A stretch of 64,000 bases of DNA from Myxacorys almedinensis A (GCF_010091945.1 NZ_WVIE01000001.1:186001-250000), one strand, 5' to 3'. Counted from the stretch's first letter, positions 25,438 to 35,266 are shown. Numbers and translations: made by a program. Notes: generated from the sequence alone by a model not told the origin.

Positions 25438-27612
25438 ATGAATAATCAGTCGAATTCAGGGAACTCCACTCACACGATCGTCGAGCGCAATGGCAAATCG
25501 CCGTTAGTGCTAGATTATGCAACTCGTCCGCATGTCAGCCAGAGCGAAGAAGACTGGCAGTCTCCTCAGGTTCTCGATATTGCACGCCGCAGAGGCTTAC
25601 TTATCGCAGGCACGGCTATGACCGTGACGCTGTTAACAGGAGTGATCACGCTTAGGCAAACTGATAGCTATGAAGGGGCATTTCAGATCCTGGTTGAACC
25701 CGTTACGGCGGAAAGTGAGCAAGGCTTAGATCCGTTGTCTAGTGAGCCAAAGCCATCGTCAAATACTGGCTTAGACTATGCAACGCAGATCCAAGTCTTG
25801 GGTAGCCCGAAGACGATGAAGCCGATCGTTGAGCAAATTCAGAAGCGGTATCCAGAGATCGGTTACGGCTCACTGATGGATCAGCTTAGTATTTCTCGAC
25901 CAGAGGATACGAAGTTGATCGCCGTTAAGTATAAAGACGAAGATCCCGATCGGGTCAAGTTTGTGCTCGATCAACTCGCGGCTGGATACCTAACCTATAG
26001 CCAACAAGAACGGCAGTCTAATCTCCGCCAAGGCATTACTTTTGTAGATGATCAGATCGAAAGCACTCGGAAACGGGTAGATACCTTGCAGCGGCAGATT
26101 CAGACCTTTCGACAGCGCAATAATTTGATCGGGACAGAAGCGTTAGCCAGTCAGGTCGCCAGCCAGATTCAAGGACTAGAGCAACAGCGTTTAGAAGCGC
26201 GCCGAGAAATTGCGGAAACTCAGAAGCAGTATAACAATCTGCAAGATCCGTCCGGAGCGATCGCTGCTCTTGCTGCCGATCCAGCGTACCAAAAAGTGCT
26301 GGACAAGATGCGGGAAATTGACAGTAAGGCTGCCACAGAATCCACTCGATTTCAGGCGAGTGAGCCTGAGATGGCTGTGTTGCAAGAGCAGCGCAACAGT
26401 TTGATTCCTGTGCTGCGCCAAGAAGCTCGGCGAGTGTTAGGAGACAAGATGGCGTCAGTTGGCACTGATCTTTCGGTCTTAGAGACGCGCCAACAAGTGT
26501 TGGGGAATGCTCAACGGTATTGGGAACAGGAAGTCCAGCGGTTGCCGGTAGTGTCGCGCATCTATAGTGATTTAGAGCGCGAACTAAACGTTGCGACGGA
26601 CAGTTTGGGGCGCTTTTTAGCAACCCGAGAAAATCTTCAGGTGCAAGCGGCTCAAAAAGAAGTGCCCTGGCAGTTAATTGCTCCTCCTGCAACGCCTCAA
26701 ATGCCAGAAGATACTAAGCAGCGAAACCTGGTGCTCGGCGCGATCGCAGGTCTGCTGTTGGGGGTAGGTGCCGCTACGATCGCAGAGCGGGTTGATGATA
26801 CCATTCGCACCAATGACGAACTGAGAAAGCACGTCAGGCTGCCCATTTTAGGAAGCATTCCGCTGTATGAAGCGTTGCAGAGACCGCACTTCTTGCAGCG
26901 TGGCATCCCTCAAAGAGCAGATCTGCGCTCGGATACGTTCCGCTATTCAGGCTTTTCAGAATCGTTTGGATCGCTCTATTCCACGCTGCGGATGCTCAAG
27001 GCAGATCAACCCATTCGCTCGGTGGTGATCAGTTCCCCATCGGCAGGGGATGGCAAATCTACGGTGGCAACCTACTTAGCTCAGGCGGCAGCGGCGATGG
27101 GGCATCGGGTGCTGCTAGTAGACGCAGACTTGCGCCACCCTCAGATCAGCAGCCTTTTAGATCTGGCTAACGATCGTGGTTTAGTAGATGTGCTGACCTC
27201 AAATCTTAATCCCCAGCAGGCAATTCAGCGCGTCTTTAATCTGACTGCTGCCAGGGTTACTAACGACCCGACTGCGATCGTTGCAGACGATGAAAATTTG
27301 TATGTTCTCACCTCTGGGCAGGTGCCGCCTAACCCGGCTCGATTGCTATCGTCCCAAAAAATGAAGCGATTGAGCGAATATTTCCATGCCATGTTTGATC
27401 TTGTGATCTACGATGCTCCGCCCTTGCTCAATCTGGCAGATAGCAAACTGTTAGCCTCTCACACAGACGGAATGATTTTGGTCACAGGGCTAGGAAAAAC
27501 TAGCCGCTTTGAGTTGACGCAGGTTCTCGATCGATTACAAACAGCGCGAACTCCTGTGTTGGGCATGGTTGCCAATCGTGATCCGTCGAGTTTTGCAGAT
27601 ATGACGTACTAG
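25438..27612 (+). CDS. Polysaccharide co-polymerase/tyrosine autokinase (Wzc/BY-kinase type)
   Basis: 724 residues. N-terminal Wzz-like chain-length domain with membrane segments at about 50-70 and 430-450 and a long periplasmic coiled coil between; C-terminal BY-kinase with Walker A SSPSAGDGKST, Walker A' VLLVDADLRHPQ and Walker B LVIYDAPP. It controls polymer length and export together with the Wza-like protein upstream. The usual C-terminal tyrosine cluster is missing: the protein ends FADMTY, and its TAG stop is formed by the CTAG end of a MITE-like element. ATG at 25438 is chosen over the TTG one codon earlier. Confidence 0.93.
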   Translation: MNNQSNSGNSTHTIVERNGKSPLVLDYATRPHVSQSEEDWQSPQVLDIARRRGLLIAGTAMTVTLLTGVITLRQTDSYEGAFQILVEPVTAESEQGLDPLSSEPKPSSNTGLDYATQIQVLGSPKTMKPIVEQIQKRYPEIGYGSLMDQLSISRPEDTKLIAVKYKDEDPDRVKFVLDQLAAGYLTYSQQERQSNLRQGITFVDDQIESTRKRVDTLQRQIQTFRQRNNLIGTEALASQVASQIQGLEQQRLEARREIAETQKQYNNLQDPSGAIAALAADPAYQKVLDKMREIDSKAATESTRFQASEPEMAVLQEQRNSLIPVLRQEARRVLGDKMASVGTDLSVLETRQQVLGNAQRYWEQEVQRLPVVSRIYSDLERELNVATDSLGRFLATRENLQVQAAQKEVPWQLIAPPATPQMPEDTKQRNLVLGAIAGLLLGVGAATIAERVDDTIRTNDELRKHVRLPILGSIPLYEALQRPHFLQRGIPQRADLRSDTFRYSGFSESFGSLYSTLRMLKADQPIRSVVISSPSAGDGKSTVATYLAQAAAAMGHRVLLVDADLRHPQISSLLDLANDRGLVDVLTSNLNPQQAIQRVFNLTAARVTNDPTAIVADDENLYVLTSGQVPPNPARLLSSQKMKRLSEYFHAMFDLVIYDAPPLLNLADSKLLASHTDGMILVTGLGKTSRFELTQVLDRLQTARTPVLGMVANRDPSSFADMTY

Positions 27613-27732
27613 TAGATTGTTAACGTTGAGTTGAGGGGTGAGAGGGTAGAGGGGTGAGAGGGAGACGTTACCCATCCACTCATCCACTCATCGATTCTCA
27701 GTCCCTCATTTCAAACTTGACAGACCACTAGG
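27609..27732 (+). mobile_element. MITE-like element, copy A (best preserved)
   Basis: 124 bases from CTAGTAGATTGTTAACGTTG to CTTGACAGACCACTAGG. Extended imperfect terminal inverted repeats: the left end and the complement of the right end agree at 15 of the first 21 positions and again in TGAGGG...TGAGA. It lies between convergent genes (Wzc-like and trpE), and its first CTAG provides the Wzc-like stop codon. Confidence 0.75.
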
Positions 27733-27774
27733 AAGCTGAGGTAGAGTGCTCTGGGGTGTTATCCCTTCAGACTT

Positions 27775-29307
27775 CTAATACGTCAAACTGCGAATGGCTT
27801 CTAACACCCCTCGCGCTTTATTCAGCGTTTCTTCGTATTCGGTTTCAGGGACAGAATCTGCCACTAGCCCTGCCCCTGCCTGCACGCTGACCACATGTTG
27901 ACCATTGCCCAACGGTCGAACTGTCATCGTGCGAATGGCGATCGCACTGTTCAACTGTCCCTCAAAGTCGTAATAGCCGTAAACGCCAGAATAGACACCC
28001 CGACGACAGGGTTCAAGATCGTGGATAATCTCCATCGCTCGAATTTTAGGTGCGCCGCTCACTGTTCCTGCCGGAAAACAGGCTTTGAGTAAATCCCAAG
28101 CGGTCTTGCTTGGGGACAATTGCCCCACTACATTGCTGACAATGTGCATCACATGGGAATAGCGCTCAACCACCATCAGTTCGTCTACCCGAACCGAACC
28201 GTTGAGGCAAACCCGACCCAAATCATTTCGACCGAGATCAATGAGCATCACATGCTCTGCCACTTCTTTCGGATCGGCTAACAAGTCTTGCTCTAACGCC
28301 AAGTCTTCTGCGTGGGTTTTGCCGCGCCGCCGGGTGCCTGCGATCGGGCGAACGGTTGCCACTTTTGGCTGGGTTGGGTCGCTTGCCAACTCTGCTTTTA
28401 CCATCACCTCAGGGCTGGAGCCGATAATTTGCCAATCGCCAAAGTGAAAATAGGCCATGTAAGGCGACGGGTTGACAAGGCGCAACGATCGATACAAGCC
28501 AAACGGCTCACCGCTATAGGGGGCCGATAGCTGCTGAGAAACCACGACCTGAAACACATCTCCCGCCCGAATGTGGTCTTTGGCGTTCTCGACGTGGGCG
28601 CAAAACTGCTGTTTTGTGGTGTTGCTTGTCCAGGCGAGCGCTGTTGTTTCGGGCGTTGGGGCTTTCCACGGCAGCAGACGAGCATGGTCTGACAGGGGAG
28701 ATTGCAATTTTGTAACTAACTGGGAGACGCGATCGCAGGCTTGCCCGTAGGCTGCTTCTAAATCCACGGCTGGGTCGCGCAGATCGGCATACGCGATCGC
28801 CCAAATTTTTCGCTTCACCTGATCAAAAATCAGCAAGTTATCCACCTGCATCCACACGCCATCGGGCAAGTCTGTTTCAGTGGTTGGGTAGGTCGGCACT
28901 CTCGGCTCGATCCACTGAATCAATTCATAGCCCCAAAACCCAAATAAGCCCCCAATTCCAGGCGGCAACTGCGGCAGCTTGACCGGATGAAACGGTTCGA
29001 GGCAGTGGGATAGCGCATCAAACGGATTGCCTTCGTAGATTTGCTGCTGTCCGTCTCGCTGAGTTTGGGTGGTGCGATCGCCGCGAGCTTCCAATACCCA
29101 TAGCGGGTCGCATCCCAAAAAGCTGTAGCGCCCGATCGTTTCTCCACCTTCGACCGATTCCAGCAAAAAACTGTAGGGCTGCCCTGCACAGACGCGATAC
29201 CATGCCGACACCGGCGTATCGAGATCCGCCACCCATTCTTGATAGAGCGGAACAAAGTTTCCCTGTTTCGCGAGTTCTTTAAACTGGGAGACGGTTGGAA
29301 AGATCAT
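27775..29307 (-). CDS. trpE: Anthranilate synthase component I
   Basis: Converts chorismate to anthranilate with the TrpG glutaminase, the first step of tryptophan synthesis. 510 residues, normal length. The chorismate-binding domain occupies the C-terminal half: AGDVFQVVVSQQL, IAGTRRRGKTHAEDLALE, DLGRNDLGRV, FPAGTVSGAPKIRAMEII and VQAGAGLVADS. The N-terminal half has the Trp-binding region with LLESVE. I place the start at the ATG at 29307 (MIFPTVSQFKEL); the 34-residue track extension is not supported. No trpG lies next to it. The 3' end faces MITE-like copy A. Confidence 0.96.
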   Translation of the reverse strand: MIFPTVSQFKELAKQGNFVPLYQEWVADLDTPVSAWYRVCAGQPYSFLLESVEGGETIGRYSFLGCDPLWVLEARGDRTTQTQRDGQQQIYEGNPFDALSHCLEPFHPVKLPQLPPGIGGLFGFWGYELIQWIEPRVPTYPTTETDLPDGVWMQVDNLLIFDQVKRKIWAIAYADLRDPAVDLEAAYGQACDRVSQLVTKLQSPLSDHARLLPWKAPTPETTALAWTSNTTKQQFCAHVENAKDHIRAGDVFQVVVSQQLSAPYSGEPFGLYRSLRLVNPSPYMAYFHFGDWQIIGSSPEVMVKAELASDPTQPKVATVRPIAGTRRRGKTHAEDLALEQDLLADPKEVAEHVMLIDLGRNDLGRVCLNGSVRVDELMVVERYSHVMHIVSNVVGQLSPSKTAWDLLKACFPAGTVSGAPKIRAMEIIHDLEPCRRGVYSGVYGYYDFEGQLNSAIAIRTMTVRPLGNGQHVVSVQAGAGLVADSVPETEYEETLNKARGVLEAIRSLTY

Positions 29308-29654
29308 GACAGTGCTAAAGGGATGATGGCTAACGCAACACAGACCTGAATACAACGAAGTTGCATAGCTTAGAATACAGCACCCAGAAGAGCTTTGGGT
29401 AGGTTGCACCCAGCGATGATGCGCTAGAAACTTGGTGTAAAGTTCTCTCTAAATCCAGCAATTAAAACTTAAAGAGCCAGCATCTGGAGTTTCCCAAATG
29501 TTGGCTCTTTAGTAAGATGGGCGCGATCGCAAACTGCCCTCAGCGCCCCACCCTTTTCCTCAAAAAGCAAAAACGTCAGGGCGTTCTAGAAAATTGCCTT
29601 AGCGTGATCTAGCCGCGATCGCACCGTAACTCTATGACACCTAAACCGCGTGAT
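29308..29654. other. Intergenic region between trpE and psaD
   Basis: Carries the psaD terminator and the trpE upstream region. No leader peptide with a tryptophan run was found, so there is no sign of classical trp attenuation. Confidence 0.5.
29471..29510 (-). terminator. Terminator downstream of psaD
   Basis: Minus-strand stem AAAGAGCCAACA / TGCTGGCTCTTT (one G-U-type mismatch), followed by AAGTTTTAATT. It lies 145 bases after the psaD stop. Confidence 0.7.
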
Positions 29655-30077
29655 TTAAGGATCGTAAGTTTTCTTGCTGCTGAACTTTAGCTTGACAGGT
29701 TCCCCATTTTCGCCAATGCTGCGAGGCACACTATTGACTGCAACACGACCAGGATTTACTTTTTCGGGGAAGACACCATCTGCCGGGTGCAAATACTGCA
29801 ATTCGCCGTTGGGGAATTCGCGGTAAATCTTGTAGTTGGTGATTTTGAACTTCGTGCGAAGCTGCCCACCAAGCGCAAGACAATGTTCCTTACGAGCTAA
29901 ATACAGCAAATTGTCACCCTGGCGCATTTTGGCAGCGCCGCCCATCGGCATTTCAAAAACCTGCTCTTTGGGGCTAGACCAGGTGATGGCATATTTTTCT
30001 TCTACCAAGGCTTTGGTTAGCAGTCCGCCCGTACTGCCACCAAACAAAGGAGCCTGTCCTGTAAGAGTTTCTGACAT
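29655..30077 (-). CDS. psaD: Photosystem I reaction centre subunit II (PsaD)
   Basis: Stromal-side PSI subunit that forms the ferredoxin docking site with PsaC and PsaE. 140 residues, the expected cyanobacterial length, and highly conserved throughout: [56 protein letters not shown] and the C-terminal PVKLKF. No transit peptide, as expected for a cyanobacterial form. It is monocistronic, with a terminator at 29471. Confidence 0.99.
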   Translation of the reverse strand: MSETLTGQAPLFGGSTGGLLTKALVEEKYAITWSSPKEQVFEMPMGGAAKMRQGDNLLYLARKEHCLALGGQLRTKFKITNYKIYREFPNGELQYLHPADGVFPEKVNPGRVAVNSVPRSIGENGEPVKLKFSSKKTYDP

Positions 30078-30179
30078 AAGGTCACGCTCTAAACGTTTTT
30101 ACGCATCGTATCATCGAGCGTTTACTTCGCTATCGAAACTGTAATACGCCTTAATAAATTAGGAAAAAGAGCAGGGACT

Positions 30180-32171
30180 TCAGGTATTCCGCTTGCGGCG
30201 AGTAGACATAGATTGCTTCTCTTCTAGAGGCACAATGGGGACGGTAAAGTGAAACTGACTGCCGCAATCTTTGCCGCCCGATTCTGCCCAAATCTGCCCA
30301 CCCCAATTGGTAATAATTTGGCGACAGATGGCGAGTCCTAGCCCTGTGCCGCCGGTAGTGCGGCGGAGTGCGCCTTCTTCTTGGTAGAAGCGATCAAAGA
30401 CCGTTTCGAGACGGTTGGCTTCGATGCCGCGCCCCGTATCAGAAACGGTCACTTCTAACTTATCAGTGCCGAGGCGCTGGGCTTGGATGGTGATTCTGCC
30501 CTTAGCATCAGTAAATTTACAGGCATTATCGAGCAGTTTGCTGAGCACTTCGACCAGCCATTCACCATCGACCTGCACCAACGGTAGCTCGGTCGAAAGC
30601 TGAGTGATAATTTGCGGAATCGGATTGGCAGATCGGCGCGCCTGAAGGCTGCTCAGCGCCAGATCAACGCATTCCCACAGGGGCAACGGCTCAACTTTCC
30701 ATTCGATGCGCCCACTTTCTAGACGCGAGAGGGTGAGGAAGTCTTGGATCAGCTTCCGCATTCGCTCTCCGTCGGTTAAGGCAGAATTGAGCATCACTTG
30801 CCGCAAATCGGGCGACATATCCGGTTCGCTGGCAAGGCTTTCTAGACATACTTGAATGGTAGATAAGGGGGTGCGGAGTTCGTGCCCGGTGATGGCAATC
30901 AGGTTGCTGCGTGTGCGATCGAGGGCTTCTAGCTGCTGGTTGAGATCTTCTAAATTCTCGAAGGCTTCGGCTTGGATCAAAGCAACACCAATTTGGGTGG
31001 CGATCGCTTCGATCATTTCCAGTTCATGGCGATCCAATTCGTGGGGTGTGGGGTCGCAAAAGTGCAACTCTACCATGCCCAAAAGCTGGTTTTGGTGAAG
31101 CACCGGCACCATCAGCCACGAGTGAATCCGCCAATCTTGGGCGAGGGCTTGAATTGTCAATTCTCCATCTTTGATCACCGACAACCGATCATCGGCTTGC
31201 GTGTCTTGGATGTAGACCGGTTCTTGCTCCTGCACCACTTGTTCAAACAGGGGATTGCCTTGCAGCGTCCAGGGGCGACCCGCTAACGAGGGAATGGGTG
31301 CGGCGCAGACGGCATTGAGAAATTCGTGTTCTAGGGTGGCGATCGTATCTGCTGCTTTACAGCGATAGATCAAACAGCGACCCGCGCCTAGCACCTGTCC
31401 GAGTTCTTGTGCCGCAATCTTGAGGATTTCGTTGGGGTCAAGCGAGCGGCGCACGGCTGCTGTGATCGAGTTAACCAATCGCTCTTTGCGCTCTTTCTCT
31501 GCGATCGCACGATACGCTTTCGCAAGTTTGTACTGCCCTGCCTGAAGATAGGTGACCAATCGCTCAGCAAACGGAGCCGGATCAACCTGGTTGATGCCCG
31601 ACTGCGGCTCGGTTTCAATGCGCTCAAGCACAGGATTAATTTTAGCGGCAAGTTCGGGTCTATAGTAGGCGATGCGGTGCAGCAGTAGCTCAGCCGACTT
31701 GCACACCACAGAGCGATCAAACGTCCAAATTCCTTCAAAGCGCCGCGCTTGATCGACATGCAGTTCTGGGGTGTCAGTGCGGAGGTCGGGCAACTCTCGT
31801 TCTTTGCAAATCAAGCACGAGGCATACTGTTTGCCCAACACAACCAGATGCCACTCTTTGCTGAGACCATCGGTTGGCTTAAAGGCGATCGTTTCATAAT
31901 GCTCTGATTGGTTTGCAAAATCGGTTTCTGGTGCCGCCAAGACATACACCTGGTCTGTGCGTTCGGCGATGCGAAGATAGCGGTGGGCTTCTTGCCGATA
32001 AAACCGTTCGCGCTGAAAGCTGGCAATCACGAGTGGATGATCGTCCCCCGCCAAAACCTGATCTTCCATCGCGTGGGACAGAGCCGTCATGGAAGATTTG
32101 AAATACATTTGGGGGCGTGCCTGGGGACGCGCTTTGAGGAGGGCATCCAAGACAGAATCGGAGATGATCAT
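30180..32171 (-). CDS. Sensor histidine kinase with DICT and GAF domains
   Basis: 663 residues, apparently soluble. Residues about 10-130 match a DICT sensory domain (FKSSMTALSHAMEDQVL, PLVIASFQRERFYR), a domain found with cyanobacterial light and two-component signalling proteins. About 235-405 is a GAF domain. HisKA follows with phospho-acceptor His430 (ITGHELRTPLST), then HATPase with LLDNACKF, DTGRGIEANRLE and GTGLGLAIC. The GAF domain lacks an obvious chromophore-binding Cys-His pair; its ligand is unknown. No response regulator gene is adjacent, so its partner is elsewhere. It is upstream of psaD on the same strand, but 102 bases separate them. Confidence 0.92.
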   Translation of the reverse strand: MIISDSVLDALLKARPQARPQMYFKSSMTALSHAMEDQVLAGDDHPLVIASFQRERFYRQEAHRYLRIAERTDQVYVLAAPETDFANQSEHYETIAFKPTDGLSKEWHLVVLGKQYASCLICKERELPDLRTDTPELHVDQARRFEGIWTFDRSVVCKSAELLLHRIAYYRPELAAKINPVLERIETEPQSGINQVDPAPFAERLVTYLQAGQYKLAKAYRAIAEKERKERLVNSITAAVRRSLDPNEILKIAAQELGQVLGAGRCLIYRCKAADTIATLEHEFLNAVCAAPIPSLAGRPWTLQGNPLFEQVVQEQEPVYIQDTQADDRLSVIKDGELTIQALAQDWRIHSWLMVPVLHQNQLLGMVELHFCDPTPHELDRHELEMIEAIATQIGVALIQAEAFENLEDLNQQLEALDRTRSNLIAITGHELRTPLSTIQVCLESLASEPDMSPDLRQVMLNSALTDGERMRKLIQDFLTLSRLESGRIEWKVEPLPLWECVDLALSSLQARRSANPIPQIITQLSTELPLVQVDGEWLVEVLSKLLDNACKFTDAKGRITIQAQRLGTDKLEVTVSDTGRGIEANRLETVFDRFYQEEGALRRTTGGTGLGLAICRQIITNWGGQIWAESGGKDCGSQFHFTVPIVPLEEKQSMSTRRKRNT

Positions 32172-32323
32172 TGATTATGCTGAGCCAATCCCCGCGATCT
32201 TGGCAGGTGAGAAGGGGTGATGTTAGTCTAGCGGGTTGTGCTTCGGAACGTGGGAAGACTGTAAAACTCTGTAACGCAAATTGGGTGAGCCAAAGTAAAA
32301 CGCTCCTTCAGATCGCAGACAGA

Positions 32324-32806
32324 TTAGGGCAGCAGTTCTAGCAGCACAACTGCGTAGGCGGCGATCGCAGCTTCGTTTCCGACTGCATCAAGCTTTTCAT
32401 TGGTCGTAGCTTTAACGCCAACCCGATCGGCAGGAAGTTGCAACGCTTGGGCAAGGCGCGATCGCATCGCCTCAATGTGGGGCTTTAGTTTGGGACGTTC
32501 GGCAACCACGACCGAATCGATGTTAATAATTTGCCAGCCGCGATCGCGGATCAGGTGGTGAACCCGTTCTAAAAGATTGACGCTATTGGCTCCTGCCCAT
32601 TTTGGATCGGTGGGTGGGAAATAATGCCCAATGTCGCCAAGGCTCAATGCGCCAAGCATTGCATCCATAATTGCGTGAGTGAGAACATCGGCATCGCTAT
32701 GACCCAGTAACCCCGTTTCGTGGTCGATCTTGATGCCACCGAGAATTAAGTCTCGTCCTGCTACGAGGCGATGAATGTCGTATCCATTTCCGATTCTGAT
32801 CGTCAT
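32324..32806 (-). CDS. ispF: 2-C-methyl-D-erythritol 2,4-cyclodiphosphate synthase
   Basis: MEP-pathway enzyme that forms the cyclic diphosphate on the way to isoprenoid precursors (carotenoids, phytol, quinones). 160 residues, standard length. Zinc-binding GYDIHRL near the N-terminus, [18 protein letters not shown] and the C-terminal [12 protein letters not shown] signature are all present. It is preceded by the NACHT gene on the opposite strand, with separate promoters. Confidence 0.97.
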   Translation of the reverse strand: MTIRIGNGYDIHRLVAGRDLILGGIKIDHETGLLGHSDADVLTHAIMDAMLGALSLGDIGHYFPPTDPKWAGANSVNLLERVHHLIRDRGWQIINIDSVVVAERPKLKPHIEAMRSRLAQALQLPADRVGVKATTNEKLDAVGNEAAIAAYAVVLLELLP

Positions 32807-33019
32807 ACTTGTGTTTGTCTGAGCCGTCTTTAAGAGTAGTCTAAAACGCCGATGGACATAGAACTTTGCGATTTAACGCGATCGCAGATGGTGGAAGCAT
32901 GAGTTTTGGCTTGAGTTGCAGGTGCGATCGCACCCCCCAGTGCTGTCTCAAGCAAAGATTTCTGGATAGGATGATTTTTGCGCTAAAAATAAAAGCATCC
33001 GTTTGCTGATGGACTTACT

Positions 33020-35266
33020 ATGCCAGAAGAGCCGACACCAAAGCCAGATAAGCAGGAAGAAAAGTCACCCTGGAACGAGAAACTGGCTGAACTTTTGATC
33101 AAAGCTGCGATCGGGGGTGGGGCAGGCACAGTCATCACGTTGCTTAGCAGTACCGAACTCCCTAGATTAGCCTTGGGTGCAGGAATTGGCGGGGCGGCAA
33201 CGATGGTTTATGCCTTTGTTGAACCGATCGCGAAACGGACAAATAAGGGCTTAGGTCAAGCCGGAGATAAAACGGCGGATGCGATCGGCAAGAAAACAGA
33301 GCAGGTAATCGCGACGCTCACATCAGCAGAAGACCGCTACTTTACCGCGCAGTCGCAGGAGTGCAAGTATTGCCGCACAGAGGGCATGGCAAAGGTCGAA
33401 GGGATTTTCACACCCATGCTGGAGAAGGTGTATGTACCCCTAGAACTCGATCGCAGTGCCTTTCGACCTGGGTTAATGAGCGATGTTGCTAAGTCCGGCA
33501 GATTTGATGAGACTGACTCTGATCGTTTGACCCGTTTAGATATTTGGAAACTGCTGGCACAAACAGAAAAAGATTTAATTTACCGTCGCCTTGTGATTTT
33601 GGCGTGGGGTGGGTATGGCAAAACGACGTTGCTGAGGCATTTGGCATTTACTTATGGGCAAAACCAGCAAGGCTCCGGGTTACCGCGTCTAGTTCCGATT
33701 TTGCTGCTGCTGCGAAAGTATCGTGAAGAGTTGACCCAAGAAAATCCGCTGAGTCTGCCTGATCTGATTGCTCAAAAGCACATTCCAAATTTGCCGGAGG
33801 GAGCAACGCTGAGGATGTCACCCGACTGGGCAAAAAACATTCTCAGGCGCGGCGATGCTTTGGTATTGGTGGATGGCTTTGATGAAGTGCCAAAAGCTCA
33901 ACGTCCCCAAGTGGCGCGGTGGTTAAACGAGCAAATGCGACACTATGGCAAATCAACGTTTATTTTGACATCGCGACCCAAAGCTTACCAAGAGCAGGAT
34001 CAGGCGATGGATACGTTAGAGCTAGAGACGATCTTGTGGGTGAAAGACTTTCAGGAGAAGCAGCGACGGCAGTTTGTGGAGCAGTGGTATTGGTGTCAGG
34101 AATATTATCACCACGGCAAGGAGGATACGCCTGATATTCGCAGAGAAGCGCAACGATCGGCAGATGAATTGCTAGCGCAAATTGAGGCGCGATCGGAGCT
34201 AAAAGATCTTGCCAAAAACCCGCTATTGCTGAATATGATGGCGACCTTTCATCGGCGCTATCCCAGTGCAGAACTGCCTCGACGACGAGTGGAACTCTAT
34301 CAGGAAATGTGTGTGTTGCAGTTGCGCGATCGCCCAGGGGCAAGGCGGCTAGAAACCATTTTGGGATACGAGGAGGCGCTGGTAATTTTGCAAATGCTGG
34401 CGCTAGAGATGATGCAGCAGCACGATGAGCAGGTCAGCCAAGAGGTGATTTTGCGACGGCTGACAACCTATCTGACAGAGCAAGCGGAAACGGTTTCAGC
34501 CGCAGATTTTCTCAGGCATATTGAGCAGGTGAGCGAATTACTGGTTCAGCGAGAACCCGAAGAGTATGAGTTTTCGCACCTGAGTTTTCAGGAATATCTT
34601 GCAGCTAAAGAAATCATTCGACTGAAGCGGGAAAGCGTTTTGTACCAACATTTCGAGGATGGCTGGTGGAAGCCGACGATTTTGCTCTATGCGGCGCAAA
34701 CTAACCCGACTACGTTAATTCGGCAAGCGATGCAACAAGGCGCAACCGACCTTGCTTACACCTGCTGGCAAGACACAACCAAACGGGTGAACCTAAACGA
34801 TGCTGAGCTAGAAGTGCTGACCCAGTTGACCCCAACGCTACAAACCTCGCGCTACCAAACGCTAGAAGATTTGCTGAAGTCTGGGCAGTGGCGCGACGCA
34901 GACCAGGAAACCTATCGGCTGATGATTACTACCGTGGGCAAAGAAGAAGGGCAATACTTCGAGCCGGCTGATCTAGAAAATTTCCCTTGCGATGACCTGC
35001 GGACTCTGGATCAACTGTGGTTACGGTACAGTAACGGCAAATGGGGCTTCAGCGTCCAGAAACAAATCTGGCAGGAATGCGGTAGCCCAACGGAGTATAG
35101 TGACGGCTGGGAAAAGTTTGGCGATCGCGTCGGGTGGCGCAAGGACGACGACTGGGTGGATTATGACGACTTAACCTTTGACCTCCAAAAAACTCGGAGC
35201 GGAGAATTTCCCAGGGAAATACGGGGAAGTGTTCTCTTTTCTCGCGCAGAGACTTGTGAACTTTAG
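33020..35266 (+). CDS. NACHT (STAND) NTPase with C-terminal GUN4 domain
   Basis: 748 residues. Two short hydrophobic glycine-rich segments (about 26-42 and 50-67) may anchor it to a membrane; a CxxC pair lies at 115/118. The NACHT core has Walker A AWGGYGKTTLL (195-205), Walker B LVLVDGFDEV (281-290) and FILTSRPK (314-321), followed by winged-helix and helical regions to about 600 with FSHLSFQEYLAAKE (518-531). From about 611 to the end is a GUN4 domain (YQTLEDLLKSGQWRDADQET, ending LFSRAETCEL); GUN4 proteins bind Mg-porphyrins and bilins. Likely a ligand-triggered signalling or defence ATPase; the role is inference. It is transcribed alone. Confidence 0.9.
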   Translation: MPEEPTPKPDKQEEKSPWNEKLAELLIKAAIGGGAGTVITLLSSTELPRLALGAGIGGAATMVYAFVEPIAKRTNKGLGQAGDKTADAIGKKTEQVIATLTSAEDRYFTAQSQECKYCRTEGMAKVEGIFTPMLEKVYVPLELDRSAFRPGLMSDVAKSGRFDETDSDRLTRLDIWKLLAQTEKDLIYRRLVILAWGGYGKTTLLRHLAFTYGQNQQGSGLPRLVPILLLLRKYREELTQENPLSLPDLIAQKHIPNLPEGATLRMSPDWAKNILRRGDALVLVDGFDEVPKAQRPQVARWLNEQMRHYGKSTFILTSRPKAYQEQDQAMDTLELETILWVKDFQEKQRRQFVEQWYWCQEYYHHGKEDTPDIRREAQRSADELLAQIEARSELKDLAKNPLLLNMMATFHRRYPSAELPRRRVELYQEMCVLQLRDRPGARRLETILGYEEALVILQMLALEMMQQHDEQVSQEVILRRLTTYLTEQAETVSAADFLRHIEQVSELLVQREPEEYEFSHLSFQEYLAAKEIIRLKRESVLYQHFEDGWWKPTILLYAAQTNPTTLIRQAMQQGATDLAYTCWQDTTKRVNLNDAELEVLTQLTPTLQTSRYQTLEDLLKSGQWRDADQETYRLMITTVGKEEGQYFEPADLENFPCDDLRTLDQLWLRYSNGKWGFSVQKQIWQECGSPTEYSDGWEKFGDRVGWRKDDDWVDYDDLTFDLQKTRSGEFPREIRGSVLFSRAETCEL

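Noticed and set aside
29308-29654. trp leader peptide or attenuator upstream of trpE
   Set aside because: No short frame with consecutive Trp codons was found; the only strong hairpin is better placed as the psaD terminator.
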